Shown one piece after another: positions 1-7,133 of a stretch of DNA of 10,828 nucleotides (position 1 is its first letter; every line of letters starts with the position of its first letter). This DNA comes from Armatimonadota bacterium (GTDB lineage Bacteria > Armatimonadota > Armatimonadia > Armatimonadales > Armatimonadaceae), in the NCBI GenBank assembly GCA_014379275.1, contig JACMMA010000002.1, positions 1 to 10,828 on the forward strand. Reading direction: 5' to 3'. The translations under genes were made by a program, and so were the position numbers. The notes beneath the pieces are model-generated. The model was given only the letters and a program-made list of their open reading frames with translations, did no database searches and was not told the origin of the DNA.

Positions 1-1452
1 GAACATCGAAACAATCACATTCAGGTAGTAGATCGCCCCGATCACCGACACAACCAGACCGAACGCCGCAAGCCCCGTATAGCCCGCGTTCACCGCAGCG
101 AGAAACAGATACAACTTCCCGAAAAAGCCCGCCGCCGGAGGAATACCCGCCAGAGACAACAGAAAAACCGCCATCATCGCCGCCGCGAGCGGTTGTCGCT
201 TCGCCAGCCCCGCGAGGTCGGATACCTGCGTGTACTCGCGTCCGTACTGACGACCCAGCCACGCCAGAATCGAAAACGCGCCGAGATTCATGAACGTGTA
301 CACCAGCAGATAGTAACCGACAGACGCCTCCGCGAGCCGCCAGGTAGTATCGCGGATCAACGAGCCGTCCGCGGGCGCCATCGCCAGCAACCCGACGAGA
401 AGGTAACCCGCATGCGCGATCGAGGAATACGCAAGCATCCGCTTGATCGCGGTCTGCCGCACCGCCAGAACGTTGCCGACGAGGATCGTCGCCGCGGCCA
501 GCCCCCACAGCAGAGTGCGGTACGGACCCTCGTTCTGCCCGCCGTCCAGAAGGACCAGATAGAAGCGCAGGAACGCGGCGAACGCCCCCGCTTTCGCCGC
601 CGCAGACATGAACGCGGTGACGGGGACCGGCGAGCCCTCATACACATCCGGCGCGTACGAATGGAACGGCACGATGCTCGCCTTAAAGCAAAGCCCGACA
701 ATGACCAGAATCGCCCCGGTAATAAACAGTGGATTCGTCGCCAGCGGTGCCGCCATGTCGTTCGTCGCCGAGAGCGCGGAGGAGATGACGTACAGGTTTG
801 TGTACGACGGGGTCGCCGCCTCCAGTTCGAAGTTGTTCGCCCTCATCGTGATGCCGACCGCACCATAAATCAATGCGGACCCGAACAAAAGAAATGCCGA
901 GGTGAACGCGCCGAGCAGGAAATATTTCACCGCCGCTTCTTCCGAACGCAGATCGCGGCGGGTGAAGCCGGCAAGGATATACAGGGCGACGGAAAGCACT
1001 TCCAGACCGACGAAGATGTTGACGAGATCGAACGCCTGCGCCATGACCATCCCGCCCGACGCCGAGAACAGCATCAGCGCGTAAAACTCGCCCGCCGGAA
1101 GTCGCCGTTCAGCAAGGTAGCGATCCGACATCAGGATCGACAGAAACGCCGACAGCGCGAGAACGATGTTGAAGACCGCGCCGAGCGAGTCGTTGATCAT
1201 CCCACCGCCGAAAGCGACGGTGGCGGGCATCACGTTCGCGGACTGAGTCCCGACGGAAAGATTCGCCCCGGCGACGACCGCCGCCGCTATCGCACCCAGA
1301 AGCGCGATCAGCGTTGTCAGCCGCGTGCGGTCCGCCGACGGCTTGCCGACTCCGACAAGCAACACGATCATGCCGGTTATCATCAGCACGATCGGCGACA
1401 AAAGTGCCACCAGACCGCCCGTCGTGCTCGCTAGAATAGTACTTGTATCCAT
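1..1452 (-). CDS. nuoN: NADH-quinone oxidoreductase subunit N (NuoN), C-terminus cut by window edge
   Basis: NuoN is an antiporter-like membrane subunit of complex I, one of three proton channels in the membrane arm. The frame is open from the ATG at 1452 to the left edge, giving 484 residues without a stop, so only the last part is missing. Conserved charged residues of the family are visible: Glu151 in NIFVGLEVLSVALY, Lys176 in the following helix, Lys257 in CFKASIVPFHSYAPD, Lys287 in SAAAKAG, and Lys446 in AGIPPAAGFFGKLYLF. The motif PFHSYAPDVYEGSPVPVTAF is typical of NuoN. The protein is hydrophobic throughout, with many membrane segments. Its ATG overlaps the nuoM stop as TAATG, and a GGAG lies 11 bases upstream (1464-1467), so translation is probably coupled to nuoM. 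The long plus-strand open frame opposite this gene is a shadow. Identity is secure. Confidence 0.96.
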   Translation of the reverse strand, partial: MDTSTILASTTGGLVALLSPIVLMITGMIVLLVGVGKPSADRTRLTTLIALLGAIAAAVVAGANLSVGTQSANVMPATVAFGGGMINDSLGAVFNIVLALSAFLSILMSDRYLAERRLPAGEFYALMLFSASGGMVMAQAFDLVNIFVGLEVLSVALYILAGFTRRDLRSEEAAVKYFLLGAFTSAFLLFGSALIYGAVGITMRANNFELEAATPSYTNLYVISSALSATNDMAAPLATNPLFITGAILVIVGLCFKASIVPFHSYAPDVYEGSPVPVTAFMSAAAKAGAFAAFLRFYLVLLDGGQNEGPYRTLLWGLAAATILVGNVLAVRQTAIKRMLAYSSIAHAGYLLVGLLAMAPADGSLIRDTTWRLAEASVGYYLLVYTFMNLGAFSILAWLGRQYGREYTQVSDLAGLAKRQPLAAAMMAVFLLSLAGIPPAAGFFGKLYLFLAAVNAGYTGLAAFGLVVSVIGAIYYLNVIVSMF

Positions 1453-3101
1453 TAGGGTGTGTTCTCCGGCGCGGTCGTTACCCCGGGGGTTGGTTCGGCG
1501 CCCTCTCGGGGCAGGCTCGGCACCGTTTCCGAAACGCCTTCGGGCGGCGTGAGCACGGCGTCCCCGCCGGTTTCCGTCGGAGTCGCGAGCGACGGCGCGA
1601 GGGCGGGTATTCCCCTGCTTCCTGCCGCTTGCCCGGAAACCAGTTCGACGACCGATTTGACCGAGGGGTCCATCATGCGCGTGAACAGCCAGGGCGCGAT
1701 CCCGAACAGGAAGATCACGGCGACGAACGGCGCGAGACGCCCGGTCTCCGCACCGGACAGGTCGCGCAGACGCCGGACTTCCGCCCGACGTACCGGTCCG
1801 TACATGACCCGCTGGAACATCCAGAGCATGTAGACCGCCGACCAGATCACGCCCGTTGTCGCGATGCCTGCCGCCAGCGGGAACGTTTGGAAGGTTCCGA
1901 GCAGAATCAAAAACTCGCCGACGAACCCGTTCGTGAGCGGAAGCGCGATGGCGCTAAAGGTCACGATCAGAAAGATCCGACCGAAGACCGGCATCTGCTC
2001 CCACAATCCGCCGAACGACGCGATGCGGTTGCTCCCGCGCCGCTCGTACAATATTCCGGCGATCAGGAACAGCGCACCGGTCGTGACGCCGTGGTTGATG
2101 GCTTGTAGCATCGCGCCGGACACGCCGTACGCGGTGCCGCTGAACAAGCCCATGATGATAAAGCCGAGGTGCGATACCGACGAGTAGGCGATCAGCCGCT
2201 TCGTGTCGCGTTGTACCGCGGCGACGAGGGCACCGTAGATGATCGCTGCCACCGCAAGCCAGACGAACGCGGGCGCGGCTTGCCGCGACAGGTCCGGGAA
2301 CAGCGGGAGAACGAACCGGTAGAACCCGTACACGCCCAATTTGCCCATCGCTCCCGCGAGCACGACCGTCACCGGCGTCGGGGATTCGACGTAGGTATCC
2401 GGGAGCCAGGTGTGGAACGGGAACAGCGGCGTCTTGATCGCGAACGCCAGCGCGAACCCGCCGAACGCGACCGCCGCGAGTCCGCCGGTCATCGGGCTCG
2501 CGGTGACTGCCGCGAGTATCATCTCGTAATCGAACGTTTGCCCGGCATGCAAGTACAGTGCGATGATCGAAACCAGCATCAGGAGCGAACCGACGAGTGT
2601 ATACAGCAGGAACTTCAAGCCCGCCGCGACCCGGTTTGTGCCGCCGTAAATACCGATCAGGAAGTACGCCGGGATCAAGACCGCCTCGAAGAAAACATAG
2701 AACAGGATCAGGTCGAGCGAAACGAACGCCCCGATCATCGCCGCTTCCATCAGGAGCATCAAGGCATAGAACGCTTTCTGATTTTCCCGAATGACGTTCT
2801 GCGACGCTTGGACCGCGAACGCAGTCAGGAACGTGGTCAGAACGACGAGTAGCATCGCGGGACCGTCCGCGCCGACTTTGAACGAGACGCCGAGGTCAGC
2901 GAGCCACACATAATCCTTCACATAAAAGAAGCCGTTCGCGTTCGGTGCTGTGCGGAGTATCAGCATGGCGACCGACAGGGCGAACGTGGACCACGCGCCA
3001 AAAAGTCCGAGGGTCCGCGCCAAACGCTCCGGGTTGAACGCCACCACGAGGGCGATGAAGGTGGGTAGCGCAATCAGGATACTGAGAAATGGTAAATCCA
3101 T
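1452..3101 (-). CDS. nuoM: NADH-quinone oxidoreductase subunit M (NuoM)
   Basis: NuoM is the second antiporter-like proton-pumping subunit of the complex I membrane arm. The product is 549 residues. Family hallmarks seen are Glu139 in FYVFFEAVLIPAYFLIG, Lys223 in AIKTPLFPFHTWLPD, the run VESPTPVTVVLAGAMGKLG containing Lys254, and KRLIAYSSVSHLGF near residue 301. About a dozen or more hydrophobic segments are present. The membrane part ends near residue 475, and the region after about residue 490 is a Pro/Thr/Glu/Gly-rich tail of roughly 60 residues that looks disordered. The ATG at 3101 is three bases after the nuoL stop; I see no clear Shine-Dalgarno, so it probably depends on ribosomes finishing nuoL. 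The stop TAA shares its last A with the nuoN ATG. Identity is secure; the role of the tail is unknown. Confidence 0.97.
   Translation of the reverse strand: MDLPFLSILIALPTFIALVVAFNPERLARTLGLFGAWSTFALSVAMLILRTAPNANGFFYVKDYVWLADLGVSFKVGADGPAMLLVVLTTFLTAFAVQASQNVIRENQKAFYALMLLMEAAMIGAFVSLDLILFYVFFEAVLIPAYFLIGIYGGTNRVAAGLKFLLYTLVGSLLMLVSIIALYLHAGQTFDYEMILAAVTASPMTGGLAAVAFGGFALAFAIKTPLFPFHTWLPDTYVESPTPVTVVLAGAMGKLGVYGFYRFVLPLFPDLSRQAAPAFVWLAVAAIIYGALVAAVQRDTKRLIAYSSVSHLGFIIMGLFSGTAYGVSGAMLQAINHGVTTGALFLIAGILYERRGSNRIASFGGLWEQMPVFGRIFLIVTFSAIALPLTNGFVGEFLILLGTFQTFPLAAGIATTGVIWSAVYMLWMFQRVMYGPVRRAEVRRLRDLSGAETGRLAPFVAVIFLFGIAPWLFTRMMDPSVKSVVELVSGQAAGSRGIPALAPSLATPTETGGDAVLTPPEGVSETVPSLPREGAEPTPGVTTAPENTP
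1464..1467 (-). promoter_or_regulatory. Probable ribosome binding site of nuoN
   Basis: A GGAG lies inside the end of nuoM, 11 bases upstream of the nuoN ATG. The spacing is slightly long. It supports the ATG at 1452 as the start and, with the TAATG junction, suggests coupled translation. Confidence 0.4.
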
Positions 3102-3104
3102 AGG

Positions 3105-5297
3105 TTAATTCGCTTGCGCTCTCCATGCCGCGATGAGGCAAAGAACGACCACAAACACGATGCTCAGGAACATAGAGAAGGCGTAGTTACGCACATAGCC
3201 GGACTGCCAACCTTTCAAGCCTTCCGCCAGGCCGCGAATGCCCGCCCCGACGCCGGAGGTGCCGCTATCGAGCGTGCGAACGTCTACGCCGCGCCACAGG
3301 AAATTGGCGAACCGGCGCCCCGGTTCCACGAACCATTTGTCGTAGTAGCCATCCACGCCCCATTTGTTTTCCAGGATGTGCAGGGCCGTGTTATTTTCGC
3401 GCTCCTCGCCGACCAGCAGTTGGCCGGATTTCGTTTTCTTGTAGGAGTTGTACGCCCAGAGCGAACCGCCGATAGCGACCGCCACGGAGACCGCGATTAG
3501 AATCCATTCCACGGTCAGCGGCAGGTGATGCGCTTCGGCACCTTCCCGCGCAACCGACGCGCCAAGAAAGTTCTCGAACGGCGACGCGATACCCAGCGGT
3601 GCGAACCCGCCGAAGAAGCCACCGACCACAGAAAGCACGGCAAGGACCATCAACGGGAGCGTCATATTTCCCGGCGATTCGTGGATATGGGATGCCACCG
3701 CTTCGCTATAACGTAGCGTCCCAGCGAACGTCTTCATCATCATGCGGAACATATAAAACGCGGTCATACCGGACACGATTACGCCGGTCGCCCACAAGAG
3801 CGGGCTCCCCATGTGCCCGAACGCATTGGCCAAAATCTCGTCTTTCGAGAAGAAGCCGGCGAACGGCGGGATACCTGCGATGGCGACGGTACCGATAGCC
3901 ATTGTCCACGCCGTGATCGGTATCTTTTTCCATAGCCCGCCCATGCGTCGCATATCCTGTTCACCACCCAGCGCGTGGATCACGGAGCCAGCGCAGAGAA
4001 AGAGCAGTGCCTTAAAGAACGCGTGCGTCATGACGTGGAACATCGCCGTCCCGAACGCCCCGACGCCGATAGCGAGGAACATATACCCGAGTTGCGACAC
4101 CGTCGAGTACGCCAGCACTTTCTTGATGTCGTTCTGCACCAGCGCAATCGTCGCGGCTAAAAACGCCGTGCTGATTCCGACGACGGCGATCACCGTCATC
4201 ACCCAACTGTTAGTGAACGTTTCCCCATTGGCGGTCCACGAATAGGTCGAAGCTAACAACAGCGGATGGGACCGTGCCAGCAGAAAGACGCCGCCCGTCA
4301 CCATCGTCGCGGCATGGATCAGCGCGGAAACCGGGGTCGGACCTTCCATCGCATCCGGGAGCCAGACGTACAGCGGAGCCTGCGCGGATTTACCAGTCGC
4401 GCCGATAAACATCAGGAATGGGACGAAGGACGCCGCCGCGAGCGCACCACCCGCGAGATATTCCGCAGGCAGTCCCCCGGGCGTCGAAGCCCGCGTCAAG
4501 ATGCCGTCGGTGCCGAACAACTCGAACGTCCCGAAGTATTTGTACAGCAGGAACAGCGCGACCAGAAACGCGGCGTCGCCGATGCGGTTGACGATGAACG
4601 CCTTCTTGCCCGCGTCGGTCGCCGATTTGCGGTCCGCCCAGTAGCCGATGAGCAAGTACGACGCCAACCCGACACCTTCCCACCCGACGAACGTTACGAT
4701 CAGATTGCTGCCCATCACGAGCAGGAGCATGAAGAACACGAACAGGTTGAGGTAACCGAAGTAGCGGGCGTACCCCTTGTCGTTCGCCATGTAGCCCATC
4801 GAATACAGGTGAATCAGCGAACCGACACCAGTGATGATCAAGAGCATCAGCGAAGTTAGCGAATCCACGGCGAGACGGAAGTTCAAATCCAGCCCGGGAA
4901 ACGCGCCGACAGCGGGAACACTCATCCATTGAAACGCGGGCGAGAACACGACTTCCTTCGCGCCGCCGAAGAACGGAAGCGAAACAAGGATGGATAGCAC
5001 GAACGAAAGGAAAACCGCCGCCGTCGCCAGCCCGCCGACGATACCCATACCGCCTTTATCGAGCGCGGCTTGATCGTGCTCGTCGGTGTGCCCGTCACCC
5101 TCGACATGCACCGGGTCGTGCTCGGACTCGATCTCGTAGCGGTGCGGGTCGGCGAGGGACGCCGCGAACTGCGCCTCTTCCGTTTCAATCACCGGTTTCG
5201 GCGACTTGACCAGACCCGCGCCGAAAAACGCGTTGATCAGGTAGCCGAGAAGCGGGAGCGCGGGTATCGCCCAAAGCAGTAATGCGTTTGTATTCAT
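3105..5297 (-). CDS. nuoL: NADH-quinone oxidoreductase subunit L (NuoL)
   Basis: NuoL is the distal antiporter-like subunit of complex I and carries the long lateral helix that runs along the membrane arm. The product is 730 residues. Visible motifs are Glu207 in VTFVGWEGVGLASYLLIGYW, Lys303 in GKSAQAPLYVWLPDAMEGP, His328 in ALIHAATMVTGG, KKVLAYSTVSQLGYM near 392, and HAFFKALLFLCAGS with Lys429. The C-terminal part contains NKWGVDGYYDKWFVEP, followed by the amphipathic lateral-helix region and a last membrane segment. Between the first two membrane helices (about residues 36-80) there is an acidic loop with five histidines, which the compact family core lacks. The gene is longer than a typical NuoL of a little over 600 residues, mainly through loops. 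The ATG at 5297 overlaps the nuoK stop as ATGA, so the two are probably translationally coupled. Identity is secure. Confidence 0.97.
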   Translation of the reverse strand: MNTNALLLWAIPALPLLGYLINAFFGAGLVKSPKPVIETEEAQFAASLADPHRYEIESEHDPVHVEGDGHTDEHDQAALDKGGMGIVGGLATAAVFLSFVLSILVSLPFFGGAKEVVFSPAFQWMSVPAVGAFPGLDLNFRLAVDSLTSLMLLIITGVGSLIHLYSMGYMANDKGYARYFGYLNLFVFFMLLLVMGSNLIVTFVGWEGVGLASYLLIGYWADRKSATDAGKKAFIVNRIGDAAFLVALFLLYKYFGTFELFGTDGILTRASTPGGLPAEYLAGGALAAASFVPFLMFIGATGKSAQAPLYVWLPDAMEGPTPVSALIHAATMVTGGVFLLARSHPLLLASTYSWTANGETFTNSWVMTVIAVVGISTAFLAATIALVQNDIKKVLAYSTVSQLGYMFLAIGVGAFGTAMFHVMTHAFFKALLFLCAGSVIHALGGEQDMRRMGGLWKKIPITAWTMAIGTVAIAGIPPFAGFFSKDEILANAFGHMGSPLLWATGVIVSGMTAFYMFRMMMKTFAGTLRYSEAVASHIHESPGNMTLPLMVLAVLSVVGGFFGGFAPLGIASPFENFLGASVAREGAEAHHLPLTVEWILIAVSVAVAIGGSLWAYNSYKKTKSGQLLVGEERENNTALHILENKWGVDGYYDKWFVEPGRRFANFLWRGVDVRTLDSGTSGVGAGIRGLAEGLKGWQSGYVRNYAFSMFLSIVFVVVLCLIAAWRAQAN

Positions 5298-5661
5298 CCT
5301 TTGAGCAGGCTCACTTCGTCCACGTTAATGTCTTCGCGGGACCGGAAAATCGAAAGCAGGATGCCCAGTCCGACCGCGACTTCCGCCGCCGCGACCGCCA
5401 TCACAAAAATAGAGAACATCTGCCCGCCGGTGTCGCCGAGGTAACGCCCGAACGAGATGAATGTCAGGTTCACGGCATTCAGCATCATTTCCACGCACAT
5501 AAAGATCACAATCGGGTTGCGTTTGATCAGTACACCGACCGCCCCGATGGTGAAAAGGAGGGTCGCCAGAATCAGGTACCACGCCAGCGGCACCTGTCCG
5601 TTGACGGGAATCAGATTATCGGCGGAAAGTTCCGCCGCGGTTTGCGCCATTTGCGGTTCCA

Positions 5662-5662
<1 letters not shown>
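5294..5662 (-). CDS. nuoK: NADH-quinone oxidoreductase subunit K (NuoK)
   Basis: NuoK is a small three-helix subunit of the complex I membrane arm (mitochondrial ND4L). It supplies buried glutamates to the proton path between the quinone site and the antiporter-like subunits. The product is 122 residues with three hydrophobic segments. Both key acidic residues are present: Glu58 in MCVEMMLNAVNLTF and Glu94 in AVAAAEVAVGLGILL. The end DINVDEVSLLKG matches the family C-terminus. The family is usually about 100 residues; the surplus is a hydrophilic N-terminal stretch of about 20 residues. The ATG at 5662 is preferred because a strong Shine-Dalgarno precedes it. A second in-frame ATG at 5650 is possible but has no such site. 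The start overlaps the nuoJ stop (TGATG) and the stop overlaps the nuoL start (ATGA). Confidence 0.96.
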
Positions 5663-6423
<761 letters not shown>

Positions 6424-6444
6424 AACGTAACGCGAATGTCCTTC

Positions 6445-6462
6445 GAGGCGACAGGTCGCCTC
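6445..6462. repeat. Perfect 8-base-arm palindrome upstream of nuoJ
   Basis: GAGGCGAC and GTCGCCTC face each other across two bases, so the 18 bases form a near-perfect palindrome. In RNA it would make a short GC-rich hairpin with its base 21 bases upstream of the nuoJ ATG. It lies in the 123-base gap between nuoI and nuoJ. It could influence nuoJ translation or message stability, or be a dispersed repeat. No function can be shown from this window. Confidence 0.55.
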
Positions 6463-6503
6463 CACGTGTGAGTGTAATTGCTGAGAACCGGTTTGTCAAT
6501 GCA

Positions 6504-6544
6504 CTCCCTCTCCCGGGTACCCTCTGGGTGCCCGGGGGAGGGAG
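6504..6544. repeat. GC-rich 19-pair stem-loop immediately after nuoI
   Basis: The arms 6504-6522 and 6526-6544 pair over 19 positions around a three-base TCT loop. Seventeen pairs are Watson-Crick. The other two (6518/6530 and 6511/6537) are T-G on the plus strand and A-C on the minus strand. The hairpin begins three bases after the nuoI stop codon. The minus-strand sequence after the stem has no T-run, so it is not a canonical intrinsic terminator. It may instead protect mRNA ends, attenuate transcription, or be a mobile palindromic repeat. Its core is shared with the element at 7055-7113. Confidence 0.7.
6515..6531. repeat. 17-base direct repeat, copy 1 (nuoI-nuoJ gap)
   Basis: GGGTACCCTCTGGGTGC occurs here and again, identically and in the same orientation, at 7064-7080. 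A GGAGGGA also follows both copies. Copy 1 forms the top of the stem-loop after nuoI. Confidence 0.8.
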
Positions 6545-6546
6545 AG

Positions 6547-7026
6547 TCAGTCTACCCGCTCCCGGTTCGGGTCGGGGACCAGCAACATCTCCTTGGTGTA
6601 AATCAGGGCGGAGCGGTTGTCTTCCGACAGTTCGAACTGGTCCTTTAACTCGACCGCGCCGGTCGGGCACGCTTCCTGGCAGAACCCGCAATAAATACAG
6701 CGGATCATGTTGATTTCGTAGCGCACCGCGTACCGCTCGCCCGGCGAAAATCGCGCCGCTTCCGTGTTCTCGTCCGCAACGACCAGGATCGCGTTCGCGG
6801 GGCACGCCCCGGCGCACAGCGAACAGCCGATGCACTTTTCCATCCCGTTGTCGTAGCGGTTCAGGACATGCCGCCACCGGGCACGAACGCCCATCGGACG
6901 CCGGAACTCGGGGTACGAGATAACGGTCTTTTGCTCGGCTAGCTTGCCGGTGACCGTCATCAAGCCCTGGAACGGCGCGACGACTTCTTTCGCTATTTGT
7001 TTAACATCAGCCCAAAAATCAGCCAT
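6547..7026 (-). CDS. nuoI: NADH-quinone oxidoreductase subunit I (NuoI), 2x[4Fe-4S] ferredoxin-like
   Basis: NuoI is the peripheral-arm subunit that holds Fe-S clusters N6a and N6b and hands electrons to N2 near the quinone site. The product is 159 residues. It has two classical 4Fe-4S motifs, CIGCSLCAGACP (Cys65, 68, 71, 75) and CIYCGFCQEACP (Cys110, 113, 116, 120); the fourth cysteine of each motif would ligate the partner cluster, as in bacterial ferredoxins. The stretch LNRYDNGMEKCIGC before the first motif and RFSPGERYAVRYEINMIRC before the second resemble NuoI of actinobacteria and relatives. The length is normal for the family. The ATG at 7026 is the only sensible start; the upstream sequence is A-rich without a clear Shine-Dalgarno. 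Unlike the downstream genes, nuoI is isolated by gaps on both sides, each holding a related hairpin. Confidence 0.97.
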   Translation of the reverse strand: MADFWADVKQIAKEVVAPFQGLMTVTGKLAEQKTVISYPEFRRPMGVRARWRHVLNRYDNGMEKCIGCSLCAGACPANAILVVADENTEAARFSPGERYAVRYEINMIRCIYCGFCQEACPTGAVELKDQFELSEDNRSALIYTKEMLLVPDPNRERVD

Positions 7027-7054
7027 AAGTTTGTTTTTCTATCTTCGTCGTAGG

Positions 7055-7113
7055 CGGGGGAATGGGTACCCTCTGGGTGCGAAGGCGCACACCGGAGGGA
7101 ATACATCCCCCCG
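7055..7113. repeat. 59-base imperfect hairpin between nuoH and nuoI
   Basis: This palindrome fills much of the 107-base gap. The inner part is a stem of GTGCG/CGCAC (7077-7081 with 7086-7090) capped by AAGG. It is extended by CCCTCTGG/CCGGAGGG (7069-7076 with 7092-7099) with one wobble and one bulged base. The outer arms 7055-7064 and 7104-7113 pair with one mismatch, across an internal loop. It contains the same 17-base core as the hairpin after nuoI. No run of T follows it on the minus strand, so a terminator role is not supported. Confidence 0.65.
7064..7080. repeat. 17-base direct repeat, copy 2 (nuoH-nuoI gap)
   Basis: This is identical to bases 6515-6531 and in the same orientation. 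The sequence on both sides differs between the copies except for a GGAGGGA further along. Each copy builds its own stem-loop, so the two are related elements rather than a simple local duplication. Confidence 0.8.
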
Positions 7114-7133
7114 AAAGTCTTGCAACAGTCCCC

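Noticed and set aside
193..1434. A 413-codon plus-strand open frame, very rich in Arg, Gln and Asp
   Set aside because: It is exactly antisense to nuoN, whose minus-strand frame has clear family motifs. The Arg/Asp/Gln-rich composition is typical of the reverse frame of a GC-rich gene, and it has no recognisable domain.
6424..6465. Upstream GTG start for nuoJ adding 14 residues
   Set aside because: The extra codons run through a perfect palindrome and have no family likeness; MPSLELIQAF from the ATG at 6423 is the natural start.
6504..6544. Intrinsic transcription terminator after nuoI
   Set aside because: The stem is strong but no T-run follows it on the minus strand, and the operon continues with nuoJ to nuoN.
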